From: Bradyrhizobium sp. CB2312
GTDB lineage: Bacteria > Pseudomonadota > Alphaproteobacteria > Rhizobiales > Xanthobacteraceae
Direction: 5' to 3'
Assembly (NCBI RefSeq): GCF_029714425.1
Contig: NZ_CP121668.1
Span: forward strand, 9,507,501 to 9,571,500
DNA: 64,000 nt
The notes under the pieces were generated by a model that worked only from the letters and a program-made list of their open reading frames with translations, made no database searches and was not told where the DNA came from. The number at the start of each line of letters is the position of its first letter. The stretch's first letter is position 1. Both the position numbers and the translations under genes were made by a program. Shown piece after piece: positions 51,095 through 60,268 of the stretch.

Positions 51095-52960
51095 CTATTG
51101 CGTCGACCGCCACAGCCTCACCCAGTCACTCGACGCATCATCGTTCAACCGCGTCACTGCATCGGCGCGCCGCGTGAGCACGGCGCGCTGGTTGATGTAG
51201 CCCTTGTCGGTGATCTCACCGCCATCGACCGAAGCCGGCTCGGCAAGCAGCAACGCGCGCGTGGCGTGACCGGAGGAATTTGGGCCTTGCTGCTTCAGCT
51301 TTGCGAGGCCCTGCGCAATCGCGGCCCTCACCTTCTCGTGTCCGAGCACCTCGTTCACGCCTGCCGTCTCGGGCAAACCCGCATGCGCGCGGCACGCCGC
51401 GACATTCGGAAACACCAGGAAGCGCACCTCGTCGCCGCCATGGCCGGTCACGACGATGTCCTGCGCGAGCGGCGCCAGCGCGGCGATGCCGGCGACGCGC
51501 AGCGTGCCGACGCTGACCCAGGTGCCGGAATTGAGCTTGAAGTCCTCCGCGACGCGGCCGTCGAAGAACAGGCCACGCTCCGGCCGCGCGCTATCGGCAA
51601 GCTTCACGGCATCGCCGATGAGGTAAAAGCCCTCGTCGTCAAAGGCCTGCTTTGTCAGCCCGGGGGCCTTCCAATAGCCCGGCGTGACGTTGGGACCGCG
51701 CACGCGCACCTCAAGCTTGTCGCCCGACGCGACGAGCTTCAGCTCAGTGCCGGGGATGGGCACACCGATATTGCCGGAGCGCTCGGCGAGGAAATGGCAG
51801 TCGGTGGCGAGCGGTGACGTTTCCGTCGAGCCCCAGGCCGAGACCATCGGCAGCGCACGGCCGACGGTCTCCATCGAAAGCTGCTCGAGCGCGTCCCAGA
51901 GATTCTGCGGCAGCGCGGCGCCGGCATAGAAGGCGAACTTCACCTCGCTGAAGAAGCGGCGGCGCAACTCCTCGTCGCCGCGCAGCGCCGCGATCAGCAT
52001 GTCGAAGCCGCGCGGCACGTTGAAATAGACCGTCGGCATCACGCTCTTCAGATTAGCAAGCGAGGTCCCAAAGAGACCGGGCGCAGGCTTGCCGCCGTCG
52101 ATATAGAGCGAGCCGCCGTTGCGCAGCACGAGGTTGAAATTGTGGTTGGCGCCGAAGGTGTGACTCCAGGGCAGCCAGTCGAGGATGACGAGGTCGCCAC
52201 GGCTCTGCTCGAGGAAGGTCCAGGTCTGCGCCTTGGCCTGCTGGCTCGAGGTCAGCATCCGCTGGGTGTTGATGACGGCTTTCGGCGTGCCGGTCGAACC
52301 CGAAGTGAACAGGAATTTTGCTATCGTATCGGGCGTCACCGCGGCAAAGGCTTGTGCGACATCGGGCGTCTCCGGCGTCGCCGCAACAGCGCGGAAGGCG
52401 AGCGCATCAGCGTCGCCAGCGTTGCCGCTGATGATCTGCGCGCTGTGCAGCGGCTTGATTGCAGCGAGCGCCGCAGCAAACGGCTTGGTGGCGGAAACAT
52501 AGATCGCGCCGGGCTCGAGCAGTGCGATCATGCTTTTGAGCTTGTCGAAATCCCTAGACATCAGCGAATAGGCCGGCGAGATCGCGGCTGAGGGCACACC
52601 GACATGCTGGGCCGCGAGCGCGAGCAGCGCGTGGTCGATGCTGTTGTCAGAGAGAATGACAACGGGGCGCTCCGCGCTGAGCCCTTGCGCCAGGATCCAG
52701 GACGCGGCCGCCCGTACCCGCCGCAGAGCACCCGCGTAAGTCACGATGGCCCAAGGCGTATCAGCGCTGTCACGCTCGGCGAGGAAGACCGTGTCGGGCG
52801 TCTGCCGCGCAAAATGCTCCAGCCAGTCACCGATGCAGCGCGCGCTCTCGCGCAAGGGCTCGGGCGAACGCAGCACGATGCTGCCATCGGCGCGGTGCTC
52901 GGCGACGGTTTTCGGCGTTGCAAACAGGCTCGAAGCGTCGCCGCGCGTCGCTGACGTCAT
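51095..52960 (-). CDS. fcs: Feruloyl-CoA synthase
   Basis: 621 residues, longer than typical CoA ligases and characteristic of Fcs. The adenylation loop is KFLFTSGSTGTPKAVINTQR; later motifs are SAWGSTETSPLATDCHFLAE and YLIGDAVKLADSARPERGLF followed by FDGRVAEDFKLNSGTWVSVG. It activates ferulate, p-coumarate and related cinnamic acids to CoA esters. GAGGAGGAGACC precedes the ATG. A MarR gene is divergent, with a clear palindrome in the gap. The hydratase-lyase (ech) and aldehyde dehydrogenase genes often found with fcs are not in the window. Confidence 0.9.
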   Translation of the reverse strand: MTSATRGDASSLFATPKTVAEHRADGSIVLRSPEPLRESARCIGDWLEHFARQTPDTVFLAERDSADTPWAIVTYAGALRRVRAAASWILAQGLSAERPVVILSDNSIDHALLALAAQHVGVPSAAISPAYSLMSRDFDKLKSMIALLEPGAIYVSATKPFAAALAAIKPLHSAQIISGNAGDADALAFRAVAATPETPDVAQAFAAVTPDTIAKFLFTSGSTGTPKAVINTQRMLTSSQQAKAQTWTFLEQSRGDLVILDWLPWSHTFGANHNFNLVLRNGGSLYIDGGKPAPGLFGTSLANLKSVMPTVYFNVPRGFDMLIAALRGDEELRRRFFSEVKFAFYAGAALPQNLWDALEQLSMETVGRALPMVSAWGSTETSPLATDCHFLAERSGNIGVPIPGTELKLVASGDKLEVRVRGPNVTPGYWKAPGLTKQAFDDEGFYLIGDAVKLADSARPERGLFFDGRVAEDFKLNSGTWVSVGTLRVAGIAALAPLAQDIVVTGHGGDEVRFLVFPNVAACRAHAGLPETAGVNEVLGHEKVRAAIAQGLAKLKQQGPNSSGHATRALLLAEPASVDGGEITDKGYINQRAVLTRRADAVTRLNDDASSDWVRLWRSTQ

Positions 52961-53040
52961 GGTCTCCTCCTCGCCCGTATCAGGGATCGGTCGCAGCCTC
53001 GTTCCGGGCAGCTTTGGGTCATAATGTTGGGCAGAGCAAT

Positions 53041-53059
53041 TGTTGTCGTCAACAACAAT
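53041..53059. promoter_or_regulatory. Inverted repeat operator in the fcs/MarR promoter
   Basis: TTGTTGT (53041-53047) and ACAACAA (53053-53059) are perfectly inverted across CGTCA. It is about 80 bases before fcs and 50 before the MarR gene, fitting a hydroxycinnamoyl-CoA-responsive MarR repressor. Confidence 0.65.
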
Positions 53060-53109
53060 CTTTCGCCTGGGGCCTCGGGACGCTATGGTCGCACGCGAGG
53101 AGACACGAT

Positions 53110-53604
53110 GTGACAGCCACCACAGCCCGGACGTCCCTACGCAAACGCGCCGGCAACGGCGCAGCGCGGCGGATCGACGCGGACGAGATCGGCCTCGACG
53201 CCCTGGTTGGCCACGCCGGCTATGCGGTCAGGCGCTTCCAGATCTGGATCTTTCAGGACTTCATCAAGACGCTGGGCGAGGTCGACATCCGCCCGACGCA
53301 ATATTCGGTGCTGACGGTGATCGGCGCCAATCCGGGCCTGTCGCAGATGGCGGTGGCCAAACGCCTCGGCATCGAGCGTGCCCGGCTGGTGCACCTGCTC
53401 GACAGCCTCGAAGAGCGCAAGCTGGTGAAGCGCATCAAGTCCAAGGCGGACCGGCGCTCGCACGCGCTGCACCTCACCGCGCAGGGCGAGACGGCGCTGG
53501 CAAAGTTCAAGCGGCTCGCCGCCGAGCACGAGCGACATGTGGAAGAAAAGATCGGCAAGGAGAACCGGGAGCGGCTGCTCCGGATCCTCACTGACTTCAC
53601 CTGA
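53110..53604 (+). CDS. MarR-family regulator of feruloyl-CoA synthase
   Basis: 164 residues from a GTG at 53110 (GAGGAGACACGAT upstream; the ATG overlapping it by two bases runs into TGA). Winged helix at about 55-125: RPTQYSVLTVIGANPGLSQM, AVAKRLGIERARLVHLLDSL, and the wing IKSKADRRSHALHL. The start region is basic. It resembles CouR/FerC-type repressors released by hydroxycinnamoyl-CoA. It is divergent from fcs, with a perfect palindrome between. Confidence 0.83.
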   Translation: MTATTARTSLRKRAGNGAARRIDADEIGLDALVGHAGYAVRRFQIWIFQDFIKTLGEVDIRPTQYSVLTVIGANPGLSQMAVAKRLGIERARLVHLLDSLEERKLVKRIKSKADRRSHALHLTAQGETALAKFKRLAAEHERHVEEKIGKENRERLLRILTDFT

Positions 53605-53744
53605 CCCCGGACTGCCCATGGATTGGGCAAATGCCTATCGCAGGGCGCTGGCACGATGGCCTGCTCGCTCATCAGCGTATCTCCCAAGATGCTGATTTCA
53701 CGATAATATCCGAAGCGACCGCGCTGCCCGGATAATGTACACAA
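53605..53744. other. Gap between MarR and atzF
   Basis: No gene is supported. TGCCCA/TGGGCA make a weak stem at about 53614-53630 after the MarR stop. The remainder is moderately AT-rich sequence leading into the atzF promoter; GATAATGTACACAATGG could hold a GntR site but is not convincing. Confidence 0.4.
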
Positions 53745-53760
53745 TGGCACATCGCTTGCT
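53745..53760 (+). promoter_or_regulatory. Sigma-54 (RpoN) promoter for atzF
   Basis: TGGCACATCGCTTGCT matches the -24/-12 consensus TGGCAC-N5-TTGC(A/T), with exactly ten bases between the invariant GG and GC. It places transcription start near 53771, about 28 bases before the atzF ATG. Sigma-54 control implies nitrogen regulation through an NtrC-type activator. Confidence 0.75.
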
Positions 53761-53798
53761 TCAATCCGGGTAAGACAAGTTGCCGGAGTTTTGTCGCC

Positions 53799-55607
53799 AT
53801 GGGGGCTGAGCAGCCTGAGACGATCGCCGCGATCGTGGCCGCGCATCGCGCGGGCACGATGACGCCGGCAGAGACGATCGCGCGGACCTATCAGCGCATC
53901 CGCGACCACAACGACCCCGCCGTGTTCATCAGCCTGCGCGACGAGAAGGACGCGATCGCAGAGGCCGAGAAGCTCGCCGCGCGTGTCGATGCCGCGAGCC
54001 TGCCGCTCTATGGCGTACCGGTCGCGGTGAAAGACAATATCGACGCGCTGGGATTTCCAACCACGGCGGCCTGCCCGGCTTTCTCCTACACGCCAACCCA
54101 CGACTCGACCGCGGTGGAGCGCCTGCGTGCCGCGGGCGCCATCATCATCGGCAAAACCAACCTCGACCAGTTCGCAACCGGCCTGGTCGGCGTGCGCTCG
54201 CCCTACGGCATTCCCAAAAATTCGATCCGCGAGGATCTCATCCCCGGTGGCTCGAGCTCGGGTTCGGCGACCGCTGTCGGCGCCGGGCTGGTGCCGCTGT
54301 CGCTCGGCACCGACACCGCAGGCTCGGGCCGCGTGCCGGCGATGCTCAACAACATCGTCGGGCTGAAGCCGAGCCTCGGCATGATCTCGACCGCTGGGCT
54401 CGTGCCCGCCTGCCGCACGCTCGACTGCATCTCGGTCTTCGCGCTGACGGTGGACGACGCCGCGCTCGCGCTCTCGGTGATGGCAGGGCCCGACCAGGCC
54501 GATCCATTTTCGCGCGACCGGCCGCTGGCCGCGATCACGCCGCTCCCCGCTAACTTGCGTCTCGGCGTGCCGCGCAACGGGCAGTTGATCTTCTTCGGCG
54601 ACAAGAAGGCGGAAGCCGCTTATGCCGACGCGCTGAAGCGCTGGACCGCGCTGGGAGCAACGCTGATCGAATTCGACCTCGAACCGTTCTACGAGACGGC
54701 GCGGCTGCTTTACGAGGGGCCGTGGGTTGCCGAGCGTTATCTCGTGATCAAGAACCTGCTGGCGTCCGCGCCGGATTCGATCCATCCGGTCACGCGCGAG
54801 ATCACCGCGGCCGGCGCGCGGCTGACCGCGGCGGAAACCTTCTCCGCGCTGTACCGTTTGCAAGGCCTGCGCAAGATCGCCGAGCGGACGTTTGCAAGCA
54901 TCGACGCGCTGGTGCTGCCGACGGCGCCGACGGCCTACACGACCGCGCAGGTGCTTGCCAATCCGATCGAGCTCAACAGCCGGCTCGGCACCTACACCAA
55001 TTTTGTCAATCTGCTCGACCTCTGCGGTCTCGCCGTGCCTGCGGCGATGCGCGCCGACGGAATTCCGTTCGGCATCACGCTGCTCGCGCCGGCAGGGCGC
55101 GACGCGCTGCTCGCGAGCATCGGGCGCGAGTTCCATGCGGATACGAAACTGACGGTTGGAGCGAAGGGCGTAGCGCAGGCTCCGCTCGCGGCGTTGCCGG
55201 CGAACGGCGGCGACGAGATTCCCATCGCCGTTGTCGGCGCGCATCTCTCCGGCATGGCGCTGAACGCTGAGTTGACGGCGCTGAGCGCAAAGCTTGTCGA
55301 GGCAACGAAGACGGCGCCGGACTACAAGCTCTATGCGCTCAAGACCACGCCGCCGAAGCCGGGCATGCTGCGCGTCGCGGTCGGGACGGGCGCGTCGATC
55401 GAGCTGGAGATCTGGTCGCTCTCGGCGGCTGCGTTCGGGAAGTTCGTGAATGCGATTCCGGCGCCGATGGCGATCGGCACGGTGCGGCTGGCGGATGGGC
55501 GGAGCGTGAAGGGGTTCCTCGTCGAGCCGGAGGTGCTCGGCGAGGCGCGGGACATCACGGCCTATGGCGGCTGGCGGAAGTTCATGAAGGAGACCGCGAC
55601 GGCTTGA
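53799..55607 (+). CDS. atzF: Allophanate hydrolase AtzF
   Basis: 602 residues, the length of AtzF. The amidase-signature triad is K78 (PVAVKDNIDALGF), S152 (PGGSSSGSATAV) and S176 (TDTAGSGRVP), with the same spacing as in Pseudomonas AtzF. The C-terminal domain (about 470-602, with YGGWRKFMKE at the end) is also present; it follows the amidase domain in the full-length enzyme. The product hydrolyses allophanate towards ammonia and CO2. It lies behind a sigma-54 promoter and converges with gntR-atzH-atzE-atzG, giving the lower cyanuric-acid pathway. Confidence 0.93.
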   Translation: MGAEQPETIAAIVAAHRAGTMTPAETIARTYQRIRDHNDPAVFISLRDEKDAIAEAEKLAARVDAASLPLYGVPVAVKDNIDALGFPTTAACPAFSYTPTHDSTAVERLRAAGAIIIGKTNLDQFATGLVGVRSPYGIPKNSIREDLIPGGSSSGSATAVGAGLVPLSLGTDTAGSGRVPAMLNNIVGLKPSLGMISTAGLVPACRTLDCISVFALTVDDAALALSVMAGPDQADPFSRDRPLAAITPLPANLRLGVPRNGQLIFFGDKKAEAAYADALKRWTALGATLIEFDLEPFYETARLLYEGPWVAERYLVIKNLLASAPDSIHPVTREITAAGARLTAAETFSALYRLQGLRKIAERTFASIDALVLPTAPTAYTTAQVLANPIELNSRLGTYTNFVNLLDLCGLAVPAAMRADGIPFGITLLAPAGRDALLASIGREFHADTKLTVGAKGVAQAPLAALPANGGDEIPIAVVGAHLSGMALNAELTALSAKLVEATKTAPDYKLYALKTTPPKPGMLRVAVGTGASIELEIWSLSAAAFGKFVNAIPAPMAIGTVRLADGRSVKGFLVEPEVLGEARDITAYGGWRKFMKETATA

Positions 55608-55618
55608 GTTTCACTCCG

Positions 55619-55761
55619 CTGTCGTCCCGGACAAGCGCAGCGCAGATCCGGGACCCATAACCACAGGGAGTGGTTTTGCGAAGACTCGGAGTGGGAGCTT
55701 TGCCTCACACCACTGCCTGTGATTATGGGTACCCGCTTTCGCGAGGACGACACCGAGTATG
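55619..55761. repeat. Palindromic repeat (TGTCGTCCCGGACAAGCGC type)
   Basis: TGTCGTCCCGGACAAGCGCA at the left with GCTTTCGCGAGGACGACA at the right, and GGGACCCATAA inverted towards TTATGGGTACCC near the right end. It separates the converging atzF and gntR genes. Confidence 0.65.
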
Positions 55762-55777
55762 CGGCATCCGCCGTCGG

Positions 55778-56500
55778 CTACACCGACACCGCGTAGATCT
55801 CGTACTCCCCGCGCACCAGCTCGATATGCGCTCGCATGGCGGCGGCGGCGCCCTGCTTGTCGCCGCGCATGATGGCGACGACGACGCGGTCGTGCTCGGC
55901 TTGCGACTTCGCCAATCGGCCAAGATTGCGGAACTGGGCGCGGCGGAACGGCTGCACGCGCACGCGCGTCGCCAGCGTGATCTCGGCGATGTAGCCGTTC
56001 TGCGATCCCGCATAGATCGCGTTGTGGAAGCGCTCATTGACCTCATGGAAGCGGTCGGGATTGCCGGCGTAGCTGAGCACCCGCAGCTCTTCGTGGATCG
56101 CTTCGAGACCGTGACGCTCGGCCGCGGACATGCGCTCGGCCGCAAGGCCGGCGCAGAGCGCCTCGAGCTCGGCCATCGCCTCGAACATGCTCTTGAGACG
56201 CTCGATCGAGGGCTGCGCCACCACCGCGCCGCGATGGGCACGCGCTTCGACGAGCCCGCTCGCCACCAGCTGGCGCAGCGCCTCGCGCACCGGCGTGCGC
56301 GAGACGCTGAAGCGACGCGCGATGTCAGTCTCGTCCAGCGGGGCGCCCGGGGCGAGGGCTCCGCGCACGATCTCGTCGGCGAGCTGGAGGCGCAATTCCT
56401 CGGCGCGCGTGACCTTCTGCAGCGACGGAAGTGCACGGTCGACGCGGGGCACCACCGGCTCGGCCGGCAGTGTCCCGGGCGGAAGATCGTCAAGCGTCAT
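55778..56500 (-). CDS. GntR-family (FCD) regulator of the atz genes
   Basis: 240 residues from the ATG at 56500. Winged helix at about 25-95 (LQLADEIVRGALAPGAPLDE, then DIARRFSVSRTPVREALRQL), FCD all-helical effector domain at 105-230 with metal-type residues in NERFHNAIYAGS and EHDRVVVAIMRGDK. It starts 4 bases after the atzH stop on the same strand, so it is in the atz operon. It probably regulates the operon in response to a pathway acid; the usual co-regulation with NtrC is an inference. Confidence 0.87.
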   Translation of the reverse strand: MTLDDLPPGTLPAEPVVPRVDRALPSLQKVTRAEELRLQLADEIVRGALAPGAPLDETDIARRFSVSRTPVREALRQLVASGLVEARAHRGAVVAQPSIERLKSMFEAMAELEALCAGLAAERMSAAERHGLEAIHEELRVLSYAGNPDRFHEVNERFHNAIYAGSQNGYIAEITLATRVRVQPFRRAQFRNLGRLAKSQAEHDRVVVAIMRGDKQGAAAAMRAHIELVRGEYEIYAVSV

Positions 56501-56504
56501 GCGG

Positions 56505-56897
56505 TCAGGTCTCTTTCGACTCGTCGATGATGCTGACATGGGCGGCGACGACGCGCCAGCCCTCCGGGAAGCGAATCCAGGTCTGCATCTGCCGGCCGAC
56601 CTTGCCGGGCGCCGTGTCACGATAGAACAGGGTGGAGGCCACAGCCGTGTCGCGGCCATAGCTAGTGATGACGGTTTTCGCGGTGCGGCGATTGAGGCCG
56701 ACCGGCGAGCGCCCGGCGCGGAAGCCGGAGATCGCCTCGTAGCCATAGAGGTTTTCGCCGATGCCGTAGCGCAGCGTGCGGGGATCGTTGCGGAAGAGCT
56801 CGCCGAGCACGGCGACGTCGTTGCTGACGAGGGCCTGTTCATAGCGCTCGAACGCGGCTTTGACTTCCGCGATCACGTCGGGGAGATCGATCTCCAT
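56505..56897 (-). CDS. atzH: AtzH-like 1,3-dicarboxyurea hydrolase (DUF3225, NTF2-like fold)
   Basis: 130 residues. One SnoaL/NTF2-like domain: [60 protein letters not shown], and [19 protein letters not shown] at the end. AtzH deaminates 1,3-dicarboxyurea, the AtzE product, to allophanate, the AtzF substrate. The ATG follows the atzE stop after a single base (TAA-G-ATG), so translation is coupled. The assignment rests on fold and on the atzG-E-H gene order. Confidence 0.85.
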   Translation of the reverse strand: MEIDLPDVIAEVKAAFERYEQALVSNDVAVLGELFRNDPRTLRYGIGENLYGYEAISGFRAGRSPVGLNRRTAKTVITSYGRDTAVASTLFYRDTAPGKVGRQMQTWIRFPEGWRVVAAHVSIIDESKET

Positions 56898-56898
56898 C

Positions 56899-58293
56899 TT
56901 AAATTCCTCTCGGCGACGGCGCGGATGCCACGCCCATTTGTTCCAATGCGTATGCGACGCGGAGCGCAATGTCCTCGCGCCAGCGCGCAGCGATGATCTG
57001 CACCCCGATCGGCATCGGCTCGAGCGGCACCGGCACCGCCACCACCGGCAGACCGATGAAGGAGATCGGCTGGGTGTGGACGCCGATATTGGCGCGCACC
57101 GGCAATTCGACGCCGTCGAGATTGAAATTGACCTGGCCGAGCTTCGGCGCGGTGCAGGGCGTCGCCGGCGCCAGCAGCACGTCGACCGACTTGAATATCT
57201 CGGCGAGCTGGCCGCGATACCAGCGGCGGAATTTTTGCGCGCGGTCGACCAAAGACGCCGGCACCATCGCGCCTGCGATCAGACGGTCGCGCACGGCCGG
57301 ATCGAAATCGTTGGGTCGCTTGCGCAGGCGATCGAGATGCAGCGAAGCGCCTTCGGTGGTGGTGATGACGTAAGCCGCGGCGCGGGCGCGGGCGGCTTCG
57401 GGAACATCGATCACTTGCGTTGCGCCAAGCGCCTTGGCGACGCGGCTGACGGCCTCGACGGCCTCCGGAAAGACGTTCTTTTGGAAATAGCCGCCGGCAA
57501 TCGCGATGCGCAGATCCGAGATCGGATTGGCGATCAGCGGCAGCGTCGGCTCCAGCCCACGCGTCGTGCAGGCGCCGTCATCGGCATCCGGTCCCTGCAT
57601 CGCATCGTAAGCGAGCGCGAGATCCGTGACGGAGCGCGCGAGCGGACCGAGATGATCGAGGCTCGCGACGAACGGGAAGGAGCGCGCCCGCGACAGCCGG
57701 CCATAGGTCGGCTTCAGGCCGAAGATGCCGCAGAACGAGGAGGGCACGCGGATCGAACCATTGGTGTCCGAGCCAAGCGCGATCGGCACCAGCGCGCCGC
57801 CGACGGCGCTGCCGGAACCGCCGGAGGAACCGCCGGTCATCCGCGTGGTGTCATGCGGGTTGCGCGAGGGGCCGTCATGGACGTTCTCGCCGGTGAAGTC
57901 GTAGGCGTATTCACCCATGTTGAGCGCGCCAACGAGAACTGCGCCGCCGGCTTCCATGCGCGCGATCAGCGTCGCATCGTGCTTGGCCGGCGCGAGGTCG
58001 CGGTTGATCTTCGAGCCGGCCCGCGTCGGCAGGCCCGCGACGTCGAACAGGTTCTTCACTGCGAAGGGCACGCCGGCGAGCGGGCCGACGGTCTTGCCGG
58101 CGGCGATATCAGCATCGATCGCGCGCGCCTTGGCGCGGGCGCGATCGGCGGTGACGTCGGTGAAGGAATTGAGGGTGGTGTCGTGCTGCTTGATGCGCGC
58201 AAGGGCTGCCTCGGTGGCATCGAGCGCCGACATCTTGCGGGTCGCAACCGCGCTCGCGATTTCCGCCGCCGTCATCTCTGGCTTGGTGGTCAT
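56899..58293 (-). CDS. atzE: 1-carboxybiuret hydrolase AtzE (amidase-signature)
   Basis: 464 residues from the ATG at 58293. The amidase triad is K80 ([14 protein letters not shown]), S156 ([13 protein letters not shown]) and S180 ([13 protein letters not shown]), and the C-terminal domain is complete. AtzE, with the small subunit AtzG, removes one amide from 1-carboxybiuret, giving 1,3-dicarboxyurea. atzG ends 7 bases upstream and atzH starts one base downstream, the same order as in the Pseudomonas cyanuric-acid cluster. The cyanuric acid ring-opening enzyme (AtzD) is not in the window. Confidence 0.92.
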   Translation of the reverse strand: MTTKPEMTAAEIASAVATRKMSALDATEAALARIKQHDTTLNSFTDVTADRARAKARAIDADIAAGKTVGPLAGVPFAVKNLFDVAGLPTRAGSKINRDLAPAKHDATLIARMEAGGAVLVGALNMGEYAYDFTGENVHDGPSRNPHDTTRMTGGSSGGSGSAVGGALVPIALGSDTNGSIRVPSSFCGIFGLKPTYGRLSRARSFPFVASLDHLGPLARSVTDLALAYDAMQGPDADDGACTTRGLEPTLPLIANPISDLRIAIAGGYFQKNVFPEAVEAVSRVAKALGATQVIDVPEAARARAAAYVITTTEGASLHLDRLRKRPNDFDPAVRDRLIAGAMVPASLVDRAQKFRRWYRGQLAEIFKSVDVLLAPATPCTAPKLGQVNFNLDGVELPVRANIGVHTQPISFIGLPVVAVPVPLEPMPIGVQIIAARWREDIALRVAYALEQMGVASAPSPRGI

Positions 58294-58300
58294 GGCAGCA

Positions 58301-58480
58301 TCAGGCCGTGAAGATCGGCGCCGGCTCGGTCTCGTCCGGCAGCGCGAATTCGTCGACGAGGCGGGCAAGCCGTAGCGACACTTCCAAATTGGCGCGCACC
58401 GCGGGCCGCCAGGCCTCCTCCACCGGCAGCGCCAGCGCTTTCGATACGGCGTCGATGTAATCGTCCAGAGGTTCGGCCAT
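58301..58480 (-). CDS. atzG: AtzG, small subunit of carboxybiuret hydrolase
   Basis: 59 residues from the ATG at 58480 (GAGAG upstream; a GTG three bases earlier is possible). The DUF4089-type helical peptide MAEPLDDYIDAVSKALAL, PVEEAWRPAVRANLEVSLRL and ARLVDEFALPDETEP matches AtzG, which wraps around AtzE and is needed for its stability. It lies between the ABC ATPase gene (18 bases before) and atzE, so the transporter and enzymes are one operon. Confidence 0.88.
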   Translation of the reverse strand: MAEPLDDYIDAVSKALALPVEEAWRPAVRANLEVSLRLARLVDEFALPDETEPAPIFTA

Positions 58481-58498
58481 CACTCTCTCAAGCTGATT

Positions 58499-60268
58499 TC
58501 AGTGCACCGGCAGCGGCGGATGCGGGATCGCCGTCAGCAGCTCCTTGGTGTAGTCGTCCTGCGGATCGCTCAAGACCTGCTCGGAGGAGCCCTCTTCGAC
58601 GATCCGTCCCGTCCGCATCACAATGACACGATCGCACAGCAAGCGCACCACATTCAAATCATGCGAGACGAACAAATAACTCATGCCTAGCCGCTGCTTG
58701 AGATCCTGAAGCAGGTTCAGCACGACGGCCTGCACCGAGACGTCGAGCGCGGCTGTCGGCTCGTCCAGGATGACGAGCTTTGGATGCAACGCGATGGCGC
58801 GGGCGATGCCGACGCGAGCCTTCTGGCCGCCGGAGAGCTGGTGCGGGAAACGATCCAGCAGATTGTGCGGCAGGCCGACCATGGTCGCCAGCTCCTCGCA
58901 GCGGGCGCGGAGCGCGTCGCGCCCCTTGATGTCGCCGAGTTGCAAAATCGGATCGGCGATGGCGCGGGCGGCGGTGAAGCGCGGGTTGAGGCTGTCTGTC
59001 GGGTCCTGGAACACCATCTGGATGCGGCTGCGCTGCGGCAGGCGGGCGAAGGCTGATGGCGCGATGCCGGAGATGTCCTCGCCGTCGAACTGGATCAGGC
59101 CGGAGGTCTGGTCCAGGAGGCGCATCACCATCATCGACGTGGTCGATTTGCCGCAGCCGGATTCGCCGACGAGGCCGACGCTCTCGCCGTGACCGATCGC
59201 GAAGCTGATGCCGTCCACCGCGCGGAACATGTCGGGCTCGACCGGCGGCTTGCGGCCGAACAGCTTGCCGAGCACGGCGGTGGCGCCCTGGCGGGGATAC
59301 TCCTTCACGAGCTTGTCGATGAGGAGGAGGGGCTTGGGAGTCTCGTCACCCCCGGGCTTGACCCGGGGGTCCATCGACTGAGACGAATCTTTCGAAGCGT
59401 GATGGATGGCCGGGTCAAGCCCGGCCATGACGGTCGCGCCCTCCTCCTCTGGCAGCAGATCCCGCAAAGACACGCCGAGCCGCGGCGTCGCGCGCATCAG
59501 CTTTTTCGTGTAGGGGTGCTGCGGGCTCGCGAAGATGTCGGCGGCCATGGCGGTCTCGACGACGCGGCCCTTTTCCATCACCACGACGCGGTCGCAATAG
59601 GCGGCGGCCAAACCCAGATCGTGGGTGATCAGGATGGTCGACATCGCCTTGCGTTTGGTCAGCTCGACGATCAGGTCCATCACCGCCTTCTGCGTGGTGA
59701 CGTCGAGGCCGGTGGTCGGCTCGTCCGCGATCAGGAGCTGCGGATTGCAGGCGAGCGCGAGCGCGATGACGACGCGCTGGCACATGCCGCCTGACAGCTC
59801 GAACGGATAGGCGTGGTAGCGTTCGCGCGGGCGCGCGATCTTGACCTGCTCCAGCGCCTCGATCGCCTTCTCGCCGCCATCTGTGACCTGGGCCTGTTGG
59901 ACATGGGTGCGCAGCACGTCCTCGATCTGGTCACCGACTTTCCGGATCGGGTTCAGCGCCGCGCGCGGATTCTGGAAGATCATCGAGACTTCGCGGCCGC
60001 GCAGGTCGCGCATCTGGTCCTCGCTCGCGGCCTTCACGTCGATGCCGGAGAACATCACCGAGCCCTCGGCGATCCGCCCCGCGCGGTCGAGGATGCGCAT
60101 CACCGCGTAGGAGGTCACTGACTTGCCGGAGCCGGATTCGCCGACGATGGCGAGCGTCTCGCCCTTGGCGACGGAGATGTTGACGTGCTGCACGGCTTTG
60201 ACGATGCCGCGGCGGGTGGTGAATTCGACCGTGAGGTCCTGCACGTCGAGCAGCGGCTGGGCGGTCAT
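58499..60268 (-). CDS. Fused DppD-DppF oligopeptide-type ABC ATPase with an in-frame repeat insertion
   Basis: 589 residues with two ATPase domains. Domain 1 (about 1-265): Walker A GESGSGKSV, signature LSGGMCQRVVIALAL, Walker B LLIADEPTTGLDV. Domain 2 (about 315-585): Walker A GESGCGKST, signature LSGGQKARVGIARAI, Walker B LVILDEPTAALDV. The linker at about 279-308 reads MAGLDPAIH through DPRVKPGGDE and is encoded by the palindromic repeat at 59344-59432, inserted without breaking the frame. It powers import together with the DppB/DppC permeases upstream; the nearby atz genes suggest a nitrogen-rich heterocycle or ureide as cargo. Confidence 0.9.
   Translation of the reverse strand: MTAQPLLDVQDLTVEFTTRRGIVKAVQHVNISVAKGETLAIVGESGSGKSVTSYAVMRILDRAGRIAEGSVMFSGIDVKAASEDQMRDLRGREVSMIFQNPRAALNPIRKVGDQIEDVLRTHVQQAQVTDGGEKAIEALEQVKIARPRERYHAYPFELSGGMCQRVVIALALACNPQLLIADEPTTGLDVTTQKAVMDLIVELTKRKAMSTILITHDLGLAAAYCDRVVVMEKGRVVETAMAADIFASPQHPYTKKLMRATPRLGVSLRDLLPEEEGATVMAGLDPAIHHASKDSSQSMDPRVKPGGDETPKPLLLIDKLVKEYPRQGATAVLGKLFGRKPPVEPDMFRAVDGISFAIGHGESVGLVGESGCGKSTTSMMVMRLLDQTSGLIQFDGEDISGIAPSAFARLPQRSRIQMVFQDPTDSLNPRFTAARAIADPILQLGDIKGRDALRARCEELATMVGLPHNLLDRFPHQLSGGQKARVGIARAIALHPKLVILDEPTAALDVSVQAVVLNLLQDLKQRLGMSYLFVSHDLNVVRLLCDRVIVMRTGRIVEEGSSEQVLSDPQDDYTKELLTAIPHPPLPVH
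59344..59432. repeat. Palindromic element inserted in frame inside the fused ATPase gene
   Basis: CGTCACCCCCGGGCTTGACC at one end and GGTCAAGCCCGGCCATGACG at the other, the same arms as the extragenic elements at 9271 and 18425. It is the only copy found inside a gene here and encodes the linker between the two ATPase domains. Confidence 0.85.

Noticed and set aside
50892..51200. A 102-codon frame across the repeat near 51000
   Set aside because: It consists of the palindromic repeat and the antisense end of fcs.
53733..53750. ATGTACACAATGGCACAT before atzF as a GntR operator
   Set aside because: The symmetry is imperfect and overlaps the sigma-54 -24 element, so a separate site is not supported.
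53253..55244. A 663-codon minus-strand frame opposite atzF and the MarR gene
   Set aside because: The opposite strand encodes AtzF with a complete active site; the frame has no ribosome-binding site or recognisable domain and spans two unrelated genes.
56860..58311. A 483-codon plus-strand frame opposite atzE
   Set aside because: AtzE on the minus strand has its Ser-Ser-Lys triad and tight coupling to atzG and atzH; the plus frame has no such support.
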